From: Acidovorax sp. NCPPB 4044
GTDB lineage: Bacteria > Pseudomonadota > Gammaproteobacteria > Burkholderiales > Burkholderiaceae_C
DNA: 64,000 nt
Direction: 5' to 3'
NCBI RefSeq assembly: GCF_028069655.1
Contig: NZ_JAMCOS010000001.1
Span: 1,270,001 to 1,334,000, forward strand
The position numbers and the translations under genes were made by a program. Below, piece after piece: positions 16,571 to 25,974 of this stretch (position 1 is its first letter; each line of letters begins with the position of its first letter). The notes beneath the pieces are model-generated. The model had not been told where the DNA came from. It saw only the letters and a program-made list of their open reading frames with translations, and ran no database searches.

Positions 16571-18052
16571 TCAGCCGGGCCGGGGCCCGCCGGGCGCCGC
16601 AGCGGGGGCGTCCGCCGCGCTGTCTCCGGCCTGCGCCGACGGCGTTCCATCGCCCGGGGCGCCAGGGGGTGCCGTGGCCCGCAGCTTCTCCCGCACGATC
16701 TGGATGTGGTGCCGCAGTGCATACAGCTCGTCCGCGTACGACAGCGGCACGCTCACTTTCTCCACCTGCGCCTCCAGCCGGTCGAGCTGCGCCTGCAGTT
16801 CTTGCGCAGGCGTGGCACCTACCTCGCCCTCGTCCTCGATCTCGCGCAGGCGGCCGTACCAGCGGAACACGCGCGAGCGCACGCGGAACTGGTAGAGCGG
16901 CGGCACCACGCGCGAGAGCGGCAGCATCGCGGCCAGCAGCACGCCGAGCACCAGCCACATGCGCTCCACCAGGTTGGCGATCCAGAACGGCAGATAGCGC
17001 TGCAGCAGCGGCGGGGAGCCGTTGATAGCGCGCTCGCCCTCCGCGGCGATCGGCAGCTCGCTGTGGCGCGTGTTCGGAAAATCCCGCGCGCGGTTGAACC
17101 AGCCCGCGCCGCCGTGCAGTGTCTGCGCGCTCTGGGCAAACAGTTGCAGCAGGGCGGGGTGCGTACCCTCGCGCGCCAGCAGCGACGTGGTGGACGCCAC
17201 CAGCCGCACATCGGCGGGCGGCACGTTGGCCGCCAGATCGGCCACGCCGCGCGGCAGCGTCACCGGCGTGAGGAACGGGAAGCGGCGGCTGTACGCTTCG
17301 TTCTGCGGAAAGTCCATGAGCCGCACGCCCGGTGTCTGCAGCAGCATCTGCACCATCAGCGATTCGGGCGCGGACGCGAACACCAGCGCATCGAGCCGCC
17401 CCGCGAGGAAGTCCACCGTGGCCGGCGTCTGCCCGAGCTGTGTGCGCACGAGCGCCTGCGGTTCCACGTGGTTGGCCTCCAGCAGCTTGTCCATGAGGTT
17501 CGGCAGGCCGCTGCCCGGCGTGCCGACGTTCACGCGCAGGCCGTGCAGTTGCGCCAAGCTGTCCAGGTGCGTGCGGTTCAAGGCCGTGGCGTGTTTCTTT
17601 CGGGCCGCCGCATGCCGCGCCGCGTCGGCCCGGTAGAAGATCCACACCGGCTCCACGAACAGGCTCCCCAGCGATTCGAGCGCTTCCTCGTCTTCTTCGC
17701 GCAGCTCGCCGGTGCCGCCCTGTACGAAGGCCAGGTCCGCGCGGCCCTCGCGCAGCAGTTGCAGATTGGCCGAAGAGCCCTCGCTTTCCAGCAATTCCAC
17801 CTCGATGCCCTGGGCCGCCAGCGCTGCGCGGTAGCGCTGGCCGAACTCCGCATAGGCGCTCTGCGCGGGCCCGGTGGCCAGCGTCACGCGGCGCGGCGGA
17901 TTGGGCTGCAGCCACCAGTAGGCCAGCACCACCAATCCCACGGCCAGGAAGGCGAGCGGTCCGGCCGACAGTAGCAGATCGCGCAGGTTCAACAAGGCGG
18001 TGCGCACGCGCCGGGCCGCGGTGCGCGACCGCGCTGCGAGCTGGGCGTTCAT
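16571..18052 (-). CDS. TAXI-family TRAP-type solute receptor, membrane anchored
   Basis: A 493-aa protein. One N-terminal membrane segment (about residues 28-47, PLAFLAVGLVVLAYWWL) is followed by a TAXI-type binding domain with ATGPAQSAYAEFGQRY, GSSANLQLLREGRADLAFVQGG and VNVGTPGSGLPNLMDKLLE. A second membrane segment near residue 355 and a charged coiled-coil-like cytoplasmic tail (about 385-455) complete it. Free periplasmic TAXI receptors are ~320 aa and feed a fused TRAP permease; here the receptor is anchored at both ends and no permease gene is nearby. It starts inside the stop of the P1 peptidase gene (ATGA overlap), so translation is coupled. A sensing or signalling role is as likely as transport. 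Confidence 0.82.
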   Translation of the reverse strand: MNAQLAARSRTAARRVRTALLNLRDLLLSAGPLAFLAVGLVVLAYWWLQPNPPRRVTLATGPAQSAYAEFGQRYRAALAAQGIEVELLESEGSSANLQLLREGRADLAFVQGGTGELREEDEEALESLGSLFVEPVWIFYRADAARHAAARKKHATALNRTHLDSLAQLHGLRVNVGTPGSGLPNLMDKLLEANHVEPQALVRTQLGQTPATVDFLAGRLDALVFASAPESLMVQMLLQTPGVRLMDFPQNEAYSRRFPFLTPVTLPRGVADLAANVPPADVRLVASTTSLLAREGTHPALLQLFAQSAQTLHGGAGWFNRARDFPNTRHSELPIAAEGERAINGSPPLLQRYLPFWIANLVERMWLVLGVLLAAMLPLSRVVPPLYQFRVRSRVFRWYGRLREIEDEGEVGATPAQELQAQLDRLEAQVEKVSVPLSYADELYALRHHIQIVREKLRATAPPGAPGDGTPSAQAGDSAADAPAAAPGGPRPG

Positions 18053-19101
18053 GGCCAGCCCACTCCCCAGGGCGCCGCGCCGGCCAAGTCGGCCGCGCAG
18101 GGCAGGTGCAGCCCGTCAGAGGTGGTGAGCGCGCGCGCCGCGAGCACCGCGCGCAGCGTGGCCCGTGCCGTGGCCTCGGCCGCCATCGTGGCCAGCACCA
18201 CCATGCCGAGCGGCTTGCCTGCGAGCCCCGTGCCCAATGCAAAAAGCGTGTCGCCGTCCGAGAGCGTGTGCACCGGATTGATGGCCCGTGCCAGCCCGTC
18301 GTGCGCGCACACCGCCAGCCGCCGCGCCTGCGCCTTGGTGATCACGGCATCGGTCGCCACCACACCGATGGTGGTGTTGGTGCCCGCCAGCAGCATGCCC
18401 GGCGCATCCCCGGCCAGCAGCGCGCGGCGCGTGTCGCGCAGCCGCAGCCCATCGGATGTGCGTGCGCCCGCCACGGGGCGGCCCGTCTCGGGGTCCACCA
18501 CGTCGCCCACGGCATTGCAGGCGACGAGCGCACCCACCGTCACGCCGTCGACGGTGACGGAGGCGCTGCCGATGCCGCCCTTCATCGCATGCGCCATGCC
18601 GAAGAGCTTGCCCACCGCCGCCCCGGCCCCCGCGCCCACGCAGCCTTCGGCCACAGCGGCGCGCGAGGCGGCCTCGCAGGCCGCATAGCCTGCCGCCGCA
18701 TCGGGCCGGATGCGTGCATCGCCCACGTGCAGATCGAACAGTACCGCCGCCGGCACCAGCGGTACACGCGCAACGCTCACGTCGAAGCCCACGCCGCGTT
18801 CCTCCAGCCACCGCACCGCCCCCGTGGCGGCATCCAGGCCGAACGCGCTGCCGCCGGCCAGCACCACGGCATGGATGCGGTCCACGAGGTGCGTGGGTTC
18901 CAGCAGATCGGTCTCGCGCGTACCGGGCGCCGCGCCGCGCACGTCCACGCCGGCTACGGCGCCGTCAGGTGCCATCACGACGGTGCAGCCCGTGGGGCGG
19001 AGTGGGGAGGTGGAATGGCCGACCTCGATGCCCGCGACGCGGGTGATGGAGCCGGGGTCGGTGGCAGCGGCGGCGAGCGTGACGGGGGGCAGGGCAGGCA
19101 T
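18049..19101 (-). CDS. P1-family (DmpA/BapA-like) peptidase, S58-type
   Basis: A 350-aa N-terminal-nucleophile enzyme of the DmpA / beta-aminopeptidase / ornithine-acyltransferase-like fold. These are made as a precursor and cleave themselves before the nucleophile. Visible marks are GIEVGHSTS near the N-terminus, the glycine-rich AVVLAGGSAFGLDA, GAGAGAAVGK, and the self-cleavage region GTNTTIGVVATDA where a Thr would be the new N-terminus. No clear signal peptide is seen. It is first in a two-gene unit with the TAXI protein, overlapping by 4 bp. True substrates of this family are mostly unknown; aminopeptidase activity on D- or beta-amino acids is known for relatives. Confidence 0.83.
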   Translation of the reverse strand: MPALPPVTLAAAATDPGSITRVAGIEVGHSTSPLRPTGCTVVMAPDGAVAGVDVRGAAPGTRETDLLEPTHLVDRIHAVVLAGGSAFGLDAATGAVRWLEERGVGFDVSVARVPLVPAAVLFDLHVGDARIRPDAAAGYAACEAASRAAVAEGCVGAGAGAAVGKLFGMAHAMKGGIGSASVTVDGVTVGALVACNAVGDVVDPETGRPVAGARTSDGLRLRDTRRALLAGDAPGMLLAGTNTTIGVVATDAVITKAQARRLAVCAHDGLARAINPVHTLSDGDTLFALGTGLAGKPLGMVVLATMAAEATARATLRAVLAARALTTSDGLHLPCAADLAGAAPWGVGWP

Positions 19102-19197
19102 GCAGCGGAGCAGCGCAAGGCTGGGCGAACGTTCGAGTGCGCCACCTTATCGCAATAACGGCCGCGCCCAGCCTGCCGCAGCAGGGCGCGGCCAGGC

Positions 19198-19803
19198 CTA
19201 TTGCGCGAAGGCGCGCAGGAACAGCCCCACGGCCCGTTCCGCGGTCTGCCGGATCTGGGCCTTTTTCAGGGGCGGGGCCTCCTTGAGGAACCACCGGTGC
19301 TGGTACTCGGCGTTGACCATGGAGGCGAAATACTGCGACATCAACCACGGGTCCTCGCGCCGCAACTGGCCATGGGCGATGGCCCGCTCGAACAGTTCGG
19401 CCACGGCGACCAGGCCGCGCTTCGGACCGGCCTCGTAGAACATCGTCCCGATGTCGGAGTTGCCTGCCTCGCCCATCACCATCCGGTGGGCGGCGATCGC
19501 CTCCGCGCTGCAGAGGAATTCGAGCAGCCGGACCGAGAACGACCGCAGTGCCGCCTCCAGGTCCTGCCCGTTGTACGACTGCATCTCCGCGATGGAGGCG
19601 GCCAGGTGCCGCTCGCCCGCGGCGTGCGCCACGGCCAGGAACAGCGATTCCTTGGAGGGGAAGTAGCCATAGATGGTCGATTTCGAGCCCCCGATGCGCT
19701 TCACGATCTCCGCGATGGAGGCCCGCTCGAAACCCATTTCCAGAAATACCTGGGATGCCACTTCCAGGATGGCGTCACGCCGAGCTTCCGTCCGAACCTT
19801 CAT
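19198..19803 (-). CDS. TetR/AcrR-family repressor of the adjacent RND efflux operon
   Basis: A 201-aa regulator. The N-terminal HTH is clear (RRDAILEVASQVF, AEIVKRIGGSKSTIYGYFPSKESLF), and the C-terminal ligand domain has the AefR-like pattern SFSVRLLEFLCSAEAIAAHRMVM. The ATG at 19803 is preferred over the GTG at 19806 because AAGGA sits 5 bp before the ATG but only 2 bp before the GTG. It is divergent from the RND operon, and two GTACCG-NN-CGGTAC palindromes lie in the 108-bp gap. Repression of both itself and the pump with release by a toxic ligand is the usual mode; here that is inference from layout. Confidence 0.88.
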   Translation of the reverse strand: MKVRTEARRDAILEVASQVFLEMGFERASIAEIVKRIGGSKSTIYGYFPSKESLFLAVAHAAGERHLAASIAEMQSYNGQDLEAALRSFSVRLLEFLCSAEAIAAHRMVMGEAGNSDIGTMFYEAGPKRGLVAVAELFERAIAHGQLRREDPWLMSQYFASMVNAEYQHRWFLKEAPPLKKAQIRQTAERAVGLFLRAFAQ

Positions 19804-19817
19804 CACATTCCTTAAAG

Positions 19818-19833
19818 CGTACCGATCGGTATA
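19818..19833. promoter_or_regulatory. TetR operator 1 (near tetR start)
   Basis: Contains the perfect 12-bp palindrome TACCGATCGGTA (19820-19831), 16 bp before the tetR ATG. It has the same half-site as operator 2, and the spacing suits repression of tetR itself. Confidence 0.72.
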
Positions 19834-19840
19834 TTTTTGC

Positions 19841-19870
19841 TTGACACCCGTGTGCCGTCAAACCAATAAT
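19841..19870 (+). promoter_or_regulatory. Promoter of the RND efflux operon
   Basis: Consensus -35 TTGACA (19841-19846), 18-bp spacer, -10 AATAAT (19865-19870). The expected transcription start falls just before or inside operator 2, so a bound repressor would block initiation. Confidence 0.72.
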
Positions 19871-19879
19871 TCAAATACC

Positions 19880-19893
19880 GTACCGTTCGGTAC
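19880..19893. promoter_or_regulatory. TetR operator 2 (at the RND transcription start)
   Basis: GTACCGTTCGGTAC: perfect 6-bp arms around a 2-bp centre, matching operator 1. It lies 10 bp after the -10 hexamer and 19 bp before the acrA start. Confidence 0.75.
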
Positions 19894-19911
19894 ATTTTCA
19901 ATGATGGTCCG

Positions 19912-21123
19912 ATGACACCCTTCTCACGCTCCAATGCAGCCAGCATCCACCCGATGCCCGCCGCTCTCGTGGCCCTCACGGCCATCGCATCAGCGCTCTT
20001 CATCACGGCTTGCGGAGAGGCCCCGCGCCCGCCGGACATGGGAACCGGCGGCACGCCGAAGGTCAGCGTGGTCACGTTGCAGGAGCAGTCGCTGGCCCTC
20101 ACCACCGAGCTGCCCGGCCGCGTGGCGCCTGCCCTGATCGCGGAGGTACGCCCGCAGATCACGGGCCTGGTGCAGCAGCGGCGTTTCAAGGAGGGCAGCG
20201 ACGTGAAGGCGGGCGATCTGCTCTATGTGATCGACCCCGCCACCTACAAGGCCAGCGTGGACAACGCACTGGCGAACCTTTCGAAGGCGCAGGCGAACCT
20301 GGCCACGGCCAGGCTCAAGGCCGAACGCTATGGCGAGCTGGTGAAGATCAAGGCGGTGAGCCAGCAGGACGCCGACGACGCGCGGGCCGCGCTGCTGCAG
20401 GCCGATGCCGAGGTGGAGGCCGCCCGCGCCACGGTGAATACGCAGCGCATCAACCTCGACTACACGCGCATCGCCTCGCCCATCAGCGGGCGCATCGGCC
20501 GCTCCGCCGTGACGCCGGGCGCCCTGGTCACCGCCAACCAGAGCACCGCGCTCACCACCGTGCAGCAACTGGACCCGATCTACGTGGACGTCACACAGAC
20601 CAGCGCGGCGTTGCTGGGGCTCAAGCGATCCCTCGCGGCAGGCGCGCTCAAGAGCGGCACCGCAAAGGTCCGGCTGGTGCTGGAGGACGGCAGCAGCTAC
20701 GCCCACGCCGGCAAGCTGCAGTTTTCCGACATCACGGTGGACCAGGGCACCGGGGCAGTGACGATCCGTGTCGAGTTCCCCAACCCCCAGGGCGATCTGC
20801 TGCCGGGCATGTATGCCCGCGCCGTCATCGAGGAAGGCGTCATCGACAAGGCGGTCCTGGTGCCGCAGCCCGCCGTGGGCCGCGACGGCTCGGGCAAGCC
20901 CTTCACCTTCGTGGTCAACGCGAAGAACGAGCTGGAGCAGCGCCCGATCAGCACCGACCGCGCCATCGGCAACCAGTGGATCGTCAAGGACGGCCTGAAG
21001 GCGGGAGAGCGCATCGTCGTCGAAGGCCAGCAGAAGGCCCGCGTCGGCCAGCCGGTCGAGGTGGTCACCGCCGGCGCGGCGGCGCCCGCGGCCGCAGCGA
21101 TGCCGGCCAAGCCGCTGCTGTGA
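19912..21123 (+). CDS. acrA: RND efflux periplasmic adaptor (AcrA/MexA family), lipoprotein
   Basis: A 403-aa membrane-fusion protein linking the inner-membrane pump to the outer-membrane channel. The signal peptide ends in a lipobox (FITAC), so the adaptor is lipid-anchored. Domains follow in the AcrA order: beta-barrel strand VSVVTLQEQ, lipoyl half ALIAEVRPQITGLV, helical hairpin (about residues 105-180), second lipoyl half with NLDYTRIASPISGRIGRSAVTPGALV, then barrel and membrane-proximal domains (DGSGKPFTFVV, IVVEGQQKARVG). Length matches AcrA (about 397 aa). First gene of a three-gene operon, 27 bp before acrB. Drug range cannot be read from sequence. Confidence 0.94.
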   Translation: MTPFSRSNAASIHPMPAALVALTAIASALFITACGEAPRPPDMGTGGTPKVSVVTLQEQSLALTTELPGRVAPALIAEVRPQITGLVQQRRFKEGSDVKAGDLLYVIDPATYKASVDNALANLSKAQANLATARLKAERYGELVKIKAVSQQDADDARAALLQADAEVEAARATVNTQRINLDYTRIASPISGRIGRSAVTPGALVTANQSTALTTVQQLDPIYVDVTQTSAALLGLKRSLAAGALKSGTAKVRLVLEDGSSYAHAGKLQFSDITVDQGTGAVTIRVEFPNPQGDLLPGMYARAVIEEGVIDKAVLVPQPAVGRDGSGKPFTFVVNAKNELEQRPISTDRAIGNQWIVKDGLKAGERIVVEGQQKARVGQPVEVVTAGAAAPAAAAMPAKPLL

Positions 21124-21150
21124 TTTGAGCCCGCACGGAGACAACCCACC

Positions 21151-24100
21151 ATGGCGCGCTTTTTCATCGACCGGCCCATCTTTGCATGGGTGCTGGCCAT
21201 CATCACGATGCTGGCCGGCGTGATGGCAGTATTGACGCTGCCCATCGCCCAGTACCCCACGATCGCCCCCCCGGCGATCGCCATCTCCGCCACCTACCCG
21301 GGTGCATCGTCCAAGACGCTGGAGGACACGGTCACCCAGGTCATCGAGCAGAAGATGAAGGGGCTGGACCGGCTCTCCTACATCTCCTCCACGAGCGAAT
21401 CGTCGGGCAGCGTCACCATCACGCTGACCTTCGAGACCGGCACCAACCCCGACACGGCCCAGGTGCAGGTGCAGAACAAGCTGTCCCTGGCCACGCCGCT
21501 GCTGCCGCAGGAAGTGCAGCAGCAGGGCATCCAGGTCACCAAGTCGGCCAACAACTTCCTCAATGTGCTGGCCTTCGTGTCGGAAGACGGCTCCATGAGC
21601 GACTCCGACCTGTCGGACTACGTGGCCGCCAACGTGCAGGACGCCATCAGCCGCGTGGAGGGCGTGGGCGACACCACGCTGTTCGGCTCCCAGTACGCGA
21701 TGCGCATCTGGCTCGACCCGAGCCGGCTCAACAGCTTCAAGCTCACGCCGCTGGACGTGAAGGCAGCCGTGCAGGCGCAGAACGCGCAGGTCTCCGCGGG
21801 CCAGATCGGCGGATTGCCCGCCGCCAAGCACAACGACCTGAACGCCACCATCACGGCGCAGACGCGCCTGAAGACGGCCAGCGAGTTCGAGGACATCCTG
21901 CTGCGCACCCAGTCCGACGGATCGGCCGTGCGGCTGCGCGACGTGGCCCGCATCGAGCTGGGCAGCGAGAGCTACGCCACCGTGGCGCGCTACAACGGCA
22001 AGCCGGCCGCGGGCCTGGCCATCAAGCTCGCTTCGGGCGCGAATGCGCTGGACACCGTGCGGGGCATCGACCAGCGGCTGGACGAGCTGAGCAAGTTCTT
22101 TCCCCAGGGCATGAAGGTCGTGAAGCCCTACGACACCACGCCGTTCGTGCGCATCTCGATCCACGAAGTGGTCAAGACGCTGGTCGAAGCCGTGGTGCTG
22201 GTCTTCCTGGTGATGTACCTCTTCCTGCAGAACTTCCGTGCCACGCTGATTCCCACGATCGCCGTGCCCGTGGTGCTGCTGGGCACCTTTGGGGTGCTAG
22301 CCGCGTTCGGCTATTCGCTCAACACGCTGACCATGCTCGCGATGGTGCTCGCCATCGGGCTGCTCGTGGACGACGCCATCGTGGTGGTCGAGAACGTCGA
22401 GCGCGTGATGAGCGAGGAGGGGCTCTCGCCGCTGGAGGCCACGCGCAAGTCCATGGGGCAGATCAGCGGCGCGCTGGTGGGCGTGGCGCTCGTGCTGGCC
22501 GCCGTGTTCGTGCCGATGGCCTTCTTCGGCGGATCGACCGGGGTGATCTACCGCCAGTTCACGGTGACCATCGTCTCGGCCATGACCCTGTCGGTGCTCG
22601 TGGCCATGGTCCTCACGCCGGCCCTGTGCGCCACGCTGCTCAAGCCCGTGGCCCGGGGCCATGCGCTGTCCACGAAAGGGTTTTTCGGGGCCTTCAACCG
22701 CGCGTTCGACCGCAGCAACCACGGCTACCAGGGCATCGTGCGGCACATGCTCGGGCGCGGCTGGCGCTACATGGCCGGATACGCGGTGCTGATGGCGGCC
22801 GTCGCGTTCGTGTTCATGAAGATCCCCGCGGGCTTCCTGCCCGAGGAGGACCAGGGCACGCTGTTCACCATCGTGCAGTTGCCGCCCGGCGCGACGCAGG
22901 AGCGCACGCTCGAAGTCCTCAAGCAGGTGGAGAACCACTTCCTCGTGGACCAGAAGGCCGCCGTCGATGCCGTCATGTCGGTGGCGGGCTTCAGTTTCGC
23001 GGGCAGCGGGCAGAACACGGCCTTCGCCTTCATCAAGCTCAAGCCCTGGGGCGATCGCACCGCACCCGGACTGAAGGCCGCCGCCGTGGCCAACCAGGCC
23101 ATGGCGAGCCTCTCGAAGATCCGCAACGCCACGGTGTTCGCATTCGCTCCGCCCGCCGTGTCCGAGCTGGGCAATGCCAGCGGTTTCGACCTGATGCTGC
23201 AGGACCGCGCCAACCTCGGCCACGACGCCCTGATGCAGGCCCGCAACCAATTGCTGGATGCGCTGCGGAAGGAGACGGGGCTCGTGGCCGTGCGGCCCAA
23301 CGGCATGGAGGATGCGCCGCAGCTGCGTCTGGACATCGACGAGCACAAGGTGGGCGCGCTGGGCCTGTCGATGAGCGACGTGAACCAGACCTTCTCCGCC
23401 GCCTGGGGCAGCAGCTATGTGAACGACTTCATCGACAAGGGCCGCGTGAAGAAGGTCTTCCTGCAGGCCGATTCCACGTTCCGCATGCTGCCGGGCGACA
23501 TCGACCACTGGTACGTGCGCAACAGCAGCGGGGCCATGGTGCCGTTCAACGCCTTCGCCACGGCCACGTGGACGTCCGGCTCGCCGCGCCTGGAGCGCTA
23601 CAACGGCGTGCCTTCCACCGAGATCCTGGGCATGGCCATGCCGGGCGCGATGTCCAGCGGCCAGGCGATGGACCTGGTCGAGCGCCATGCCGCGTCGCTG
23701 CCCGCGGGCATCGGCTTCGAGTGGACCGGCATATCGCGGCAGGAGCGCGAGGCGGGCGGGCAGGCGATGCTGCTCTATGCCGTCTCCATCCTCGTCGTGT
23801 TCCTGTGCCTGGCCGCGCTGTACGAGAGCTGGTCGGTGCCTTTCTCCGTGATCCTGGCGGTGCCGCTCGGCGTGCTGGGCACGCTGGTGGGCGCGCTGCT
23901 GACCTGGAAGATGAACGACGTCTACTTCCAGGTGGGGCTGCTCACCACCGTGGGGCTCGCCTCCAAGAACGCGATCCTGATCGTCGAGTTCGCCAAGGAC
24001 CTGCACGCCCAGGGCATGGGCACGGTGGATGCGGCCATCGCTGCGGCGCGCATGCGGCTGCGCCCGATCCTGATGACCTCCCTCGCCTTCATCCTCGGGG

Positions 24101-24306
24101 TGCTGCCGCTCATGCTGAGCAACGGCGCGGGCGCCGGCGCGCAGAACGCGCTGGGCACCGCCGTCGTGGGTGGCATGGTGTCCGGCACGGTGCTCGCGGT
24201 CTTCTTCGTGCCCTTGTTCTTCGTCGTCGTGCAGAAGCTGTCCGACCGCTGGCAGCAGCGCAGCGCTGCCGCGCCCTCCCACCCTGCATTGAGCGGGGGC
24301 CACTGA
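21151..24306 (+). CDS. acrB: RND multidrug efflux pump, inner-membrane transporter (AcrB/MexB family)
   Basis: A 1051-aa proton-driven hydrophobe/amphiphile RND transporter with 12 membrane helices. It opens with the HAE1 signature [20 protein letters not shown]. The proton-relay pair is in [16 protein letters not shown] (helix 4), and the essential Lys is in [15 protein letters not shown] (helix 10). Two large periplasmic loops hold the porter and docking domains, with [20 protein letters not shown] in the first and [21 protein letters not shown] in the second. Full length for the family (about 1040-1050 aa) with no break. It lies between acrA and the channel gene and is very probably co-transcribed from the promoter at 19841. 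Confidence 0.96.
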   Translation: MARFFIDRPIFAWVLAIITMLAGVMAVLTLPIAQYPTIAPPAIAISATYPGASSKTLEDTVTQVIEQKMKGLDRLSYISSTSESSGSVTITLTFETGTNPDTAQVQVQNKLSLATPLLPQEVQQQGIQVTKSANNFLNVLAFVSEDGSMSDSDLSDYVAANVQDAISRVEGVGDTTLFGSQYAMRIWLDPSRLNSFKLTPLDVKAAVQAQNAQVSAGQIGGLPAAKHNDLNATITAQTRLKTASEFEDILLRTQSDGSAVRLRDVARIELGSESYATVARYNGKPAAGLAIKLASGANALDTVRGIDQRLDELSKFFPQGMKVVKPYDTTPFVRISIHEVVKTLVEAVVLVFLVMYLFLQNFRATLIPTIAVPVVLLGTFGVLAAFGYSLNTLTMLAMVLAIGLLVDDAIVVVENVERVMSEEGLSPLEATRKSMGQISGALVGVALVLAAVFVPMAFFGGSTGVIYRQFTVTIVSAMTLSVLVAMVLTPALCATLLKPVARGHALSTKGFFGAFNRAFDRSNHGYQGIVRHMLGRGWRYMAGYAVLMAAVAFVFMKIPAGFLPEEDQGTLFTIVQLPPGATQERTLEVLKQVENHFLVDQKAAVDAVMSVAGFSFAGSGQNTAFAFIKLKPWGDRTAPGLKAAAVANQAMASLSKIRNATVFAFAPPAVSELGNASGFDLMLQDRANLGHDALMQARNQLLDALRKETGLVAVRPNGMEDAPQLRLDIDEHKVGALGLSMSDVNQTFSAAWGSSYVNDFIDKGRVKKVFLQADSTFRMLPGDIDHWYVRNSSGAMVPFNAFATATWTSGSPRLERYNGVPSTEILGMAMPGAMSSGQAMDLVERHAASLPAGIGFEWTGISRQEREAGGQAMLLYAVSILVVFLCLAALYESWSVPFSVILAVPLGVLGTLVGALLTWKMNDVYFQVGLLTTVGLASKNAILIVEFAKDLHAQGMGTVDAAIAAARMRLRPILMTSLAFILGVLPLMLSNGAGAGAQNALGTAVVGGMVSGTVLAVFFVPLFFVVVQKLSDRWQQRSAAAPSHPALSGGH

Positions 24307-24307
24307 T

Positions 24308-25720
24308 ATGCGAAACATCTCTCCCTCTCCTTTGCTCGCCGCGCTGGCTGCCGCCCTCGTGCTGGCCGGCTGCGCCAACCTGGCGCCGACCTACGAGCGG
24401 CCCGCAGCGCCCGTGCCGCAGCAATATCCCGCAGGCGGCGCCCCGGAGGCGTCCGGCGGCCTGTCCGCCGTGTCCTGGCAGGACTTCTTCGAGGATGCGC
24501 GCCTGCGCAGCCTGGTCGCGCTGGCGCTGGCCAACAACCGCGACCTCCGCGTGGCCGTGCTCAACATCGAGAAAGCGCGCGCGCAGTACCGCATCCAGGA
24601 CGCGGCGCGGCTGCCGGCCGTGAACGCGACGGGCAGCGGTACCGGCGCGCGCACCCCCGCCAGCGTGTCGGGCACGGGCAGCGCGGTGACCAGCCACCAG
24701 TACAGCGCCAGCCTGGGCATCAGCGCCTACGAGCTGGACCTGTTCGGGCGCGTGCGCAACCTCGGCACGCAGGCGCTGGAGCAGTACCTCTCCACCGAGC
24801 AGGCGCGGCGCAGCACGCAGATCAGCCTGATCGCGGAAGTGGCATCGGCCTACCTCACCTGGTCGGCCGATGTGGAGCGCCTCGCGCTCGCGCAGGAGAC
24901 GCTGCGCACGCAGGGCGAGACCTTTGCGCTCACGCAGCGCCGCTTCGAGCTGGGCAGCGCCTCGGCGCTCACGCTGCGCCAGGTGCAGACCAGCGTGGAC
25001 AGCGCGCGCGTGGACGTCGCGCGCTACACCGGGCAGATCGCGCAGGACCGCAATGCGCTCGCGCTGCTGCTGGGCACGCCGGTGCCCGACGACCTCGCGC
25101 CCCGGCCGCTCGGCGAGCAGCCGGATGCGCTGCCCGCGCTCTCGGCCGGGCTGCCCTCCGAGCTGCTGCTGCGCCGCCCGGACCTGCTGCAGGCCGAGCA
25201 CGAACTGAAGGCCGCCACGGCCAACATCGGCGTGGCGCGCGCGGCCTTCTACCCACGCATCAGCCTCACGGCCTCCGCGGGCAGCAGCAGCGCGGAGCTG
25301 TCGGGGCTGTTCAAGGGCGGCTCGGGCGCCTGGAGCTTCATCCCGCAGATCAGCCTGCCGATCTTCGACGCGGGCAGCAACCAGGCCGGCCTCGACAGCG
25401 CCGTGGCCTCGCGCGACATCGCGCTCGCGCAATACGACAAGGCCATCCAGACCGCGTTCAAGGAAGTGGCCGATGCGCTGGTGCTGCGCGACACCCTGGT
25501 GCAGCAGCTCGACGCGCAGAACTCGCTGGTCCAGGCCAGCGGCGATGCGCTGGCGCTGTCCGACGCACGCTTCACGCGCGGCGTGGACAGCTATCTGGAC
25601 GTGCTCGACGCGCAGCGCACCTGGTACAGCGCCCGGCAGACCCTGATCACCACGCGCCTGTCCAGCCTGAACAACGGCGTCACGCTCTACAAGGCCCTGG
25701 GCGGGGGGTGGAGCCTCTGA
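24308..25720 (+). CDS. oprM: Outer-membrane efflux channel lipoprotein (OprM/NodT family)
   Basis: A 470-aa TolC-type channel completing the tripartite pump. The signal peptide has a lipobox (LVLAGC), and the mature protein starts [16 protein letters not shown], typical of OprM. Two outer-membrane-factor repeats are visible: the first with [12 protein letters not shown] and SAYLTW, the second with [30 protein letters not shown]. The C-terminal part, with [21 protein letters not shown], is also typical. The ATG lies 1 bp after the acrB stop, so translation is closely coupled. A 47-aa lipoprotein gene and a second TetR gene follow. Confidence 0.94.
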   Translation: MRNISPSPLLAALAAALVLAGCANLAPTYERPAAPVPQQYPAGGAPEASGGLSAVSWQDFFEDARLRSLVALALANNRDLRVAVLNIEKARAQYRIQDAARLPAVNATGSGTGARTPASVSGTGSAVTSHQYSASLGISAYELDLFGRVRNLGTQALEQYLSTEQARRSTQISLIAEVASAYLTWSADVERLALAQETLRTQGETFALTQRRFELGSASALTLRQVQTSVDSARVDVARYTGQIAQDRNALALLLGTPVPDDLAPRPLGEQPDALPALSAGLPSELLLRRPDLLQAEHELKAATANIGVARAAFYPRISLTASAGSSSAELSGLFKGGSGAWSFIPQISLPIFDAGSNQAGLDSAVASRDIALAQYDKAIQTAFKEVADALVLRDTLVQQLDAQNSLVQASGDALALSDARFTRGVDSYLDVLDAQRTWYSARQTLITTRLSSLNNGVTLYKALGGGWSL

Positions 25721-25796
25721 CCCGCGCACCTGCCGCCACGCCGCGGCGTGCGCCTGCCAGGCCCTTCCGATCCCCCACACCACCGGACCATCCCCC

Positions 25797-25940
25797 ATGA
25801 AATTCCCTGCTGCCGCCCTGTTCGCCGCGCTAGCGGCCGCCTGCCTGCTGACCGCATGCGTCGTGCCGCCACCACCACCTCCGCCGCCGCCACCCCTGCT
25901 TCCGCCGCCCCCGCCCCTGGTCGCTCCGCCGCTGCGCTGA
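25797..25940 (+). CDS. Very small proline-rich lipoprotein (47 aa)
   Basis: ATG at 25797, stop at 25938-25940. The product has a short signal peptide with a textbook lipobox (LLTAC, Cys21), then only ~26 residues, nearly all Pro with Val and Leu, ending LVAPPLR. The mature protein would be a lipid-anchored polyproline strand. It lies 76 bp after the oprM-type gene and 34 bp before the second TetR gene, so it may belong to the efflux operon. Small lipoproteins of this type are known in other bacteria with roles in envelope spacing or pump support, but no function can be assigned here. No obvious Shine-Dalgarno is visible. Confidence 0.55.
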   Translation: MKFPAAALFAALAAACLLTACVVPPPPPPPPPPLLPPPPPLVAPPLR

Positions 25941-25974
25941 TCCCTCACTCCCCACCTTCGGAGATCGGAACACT

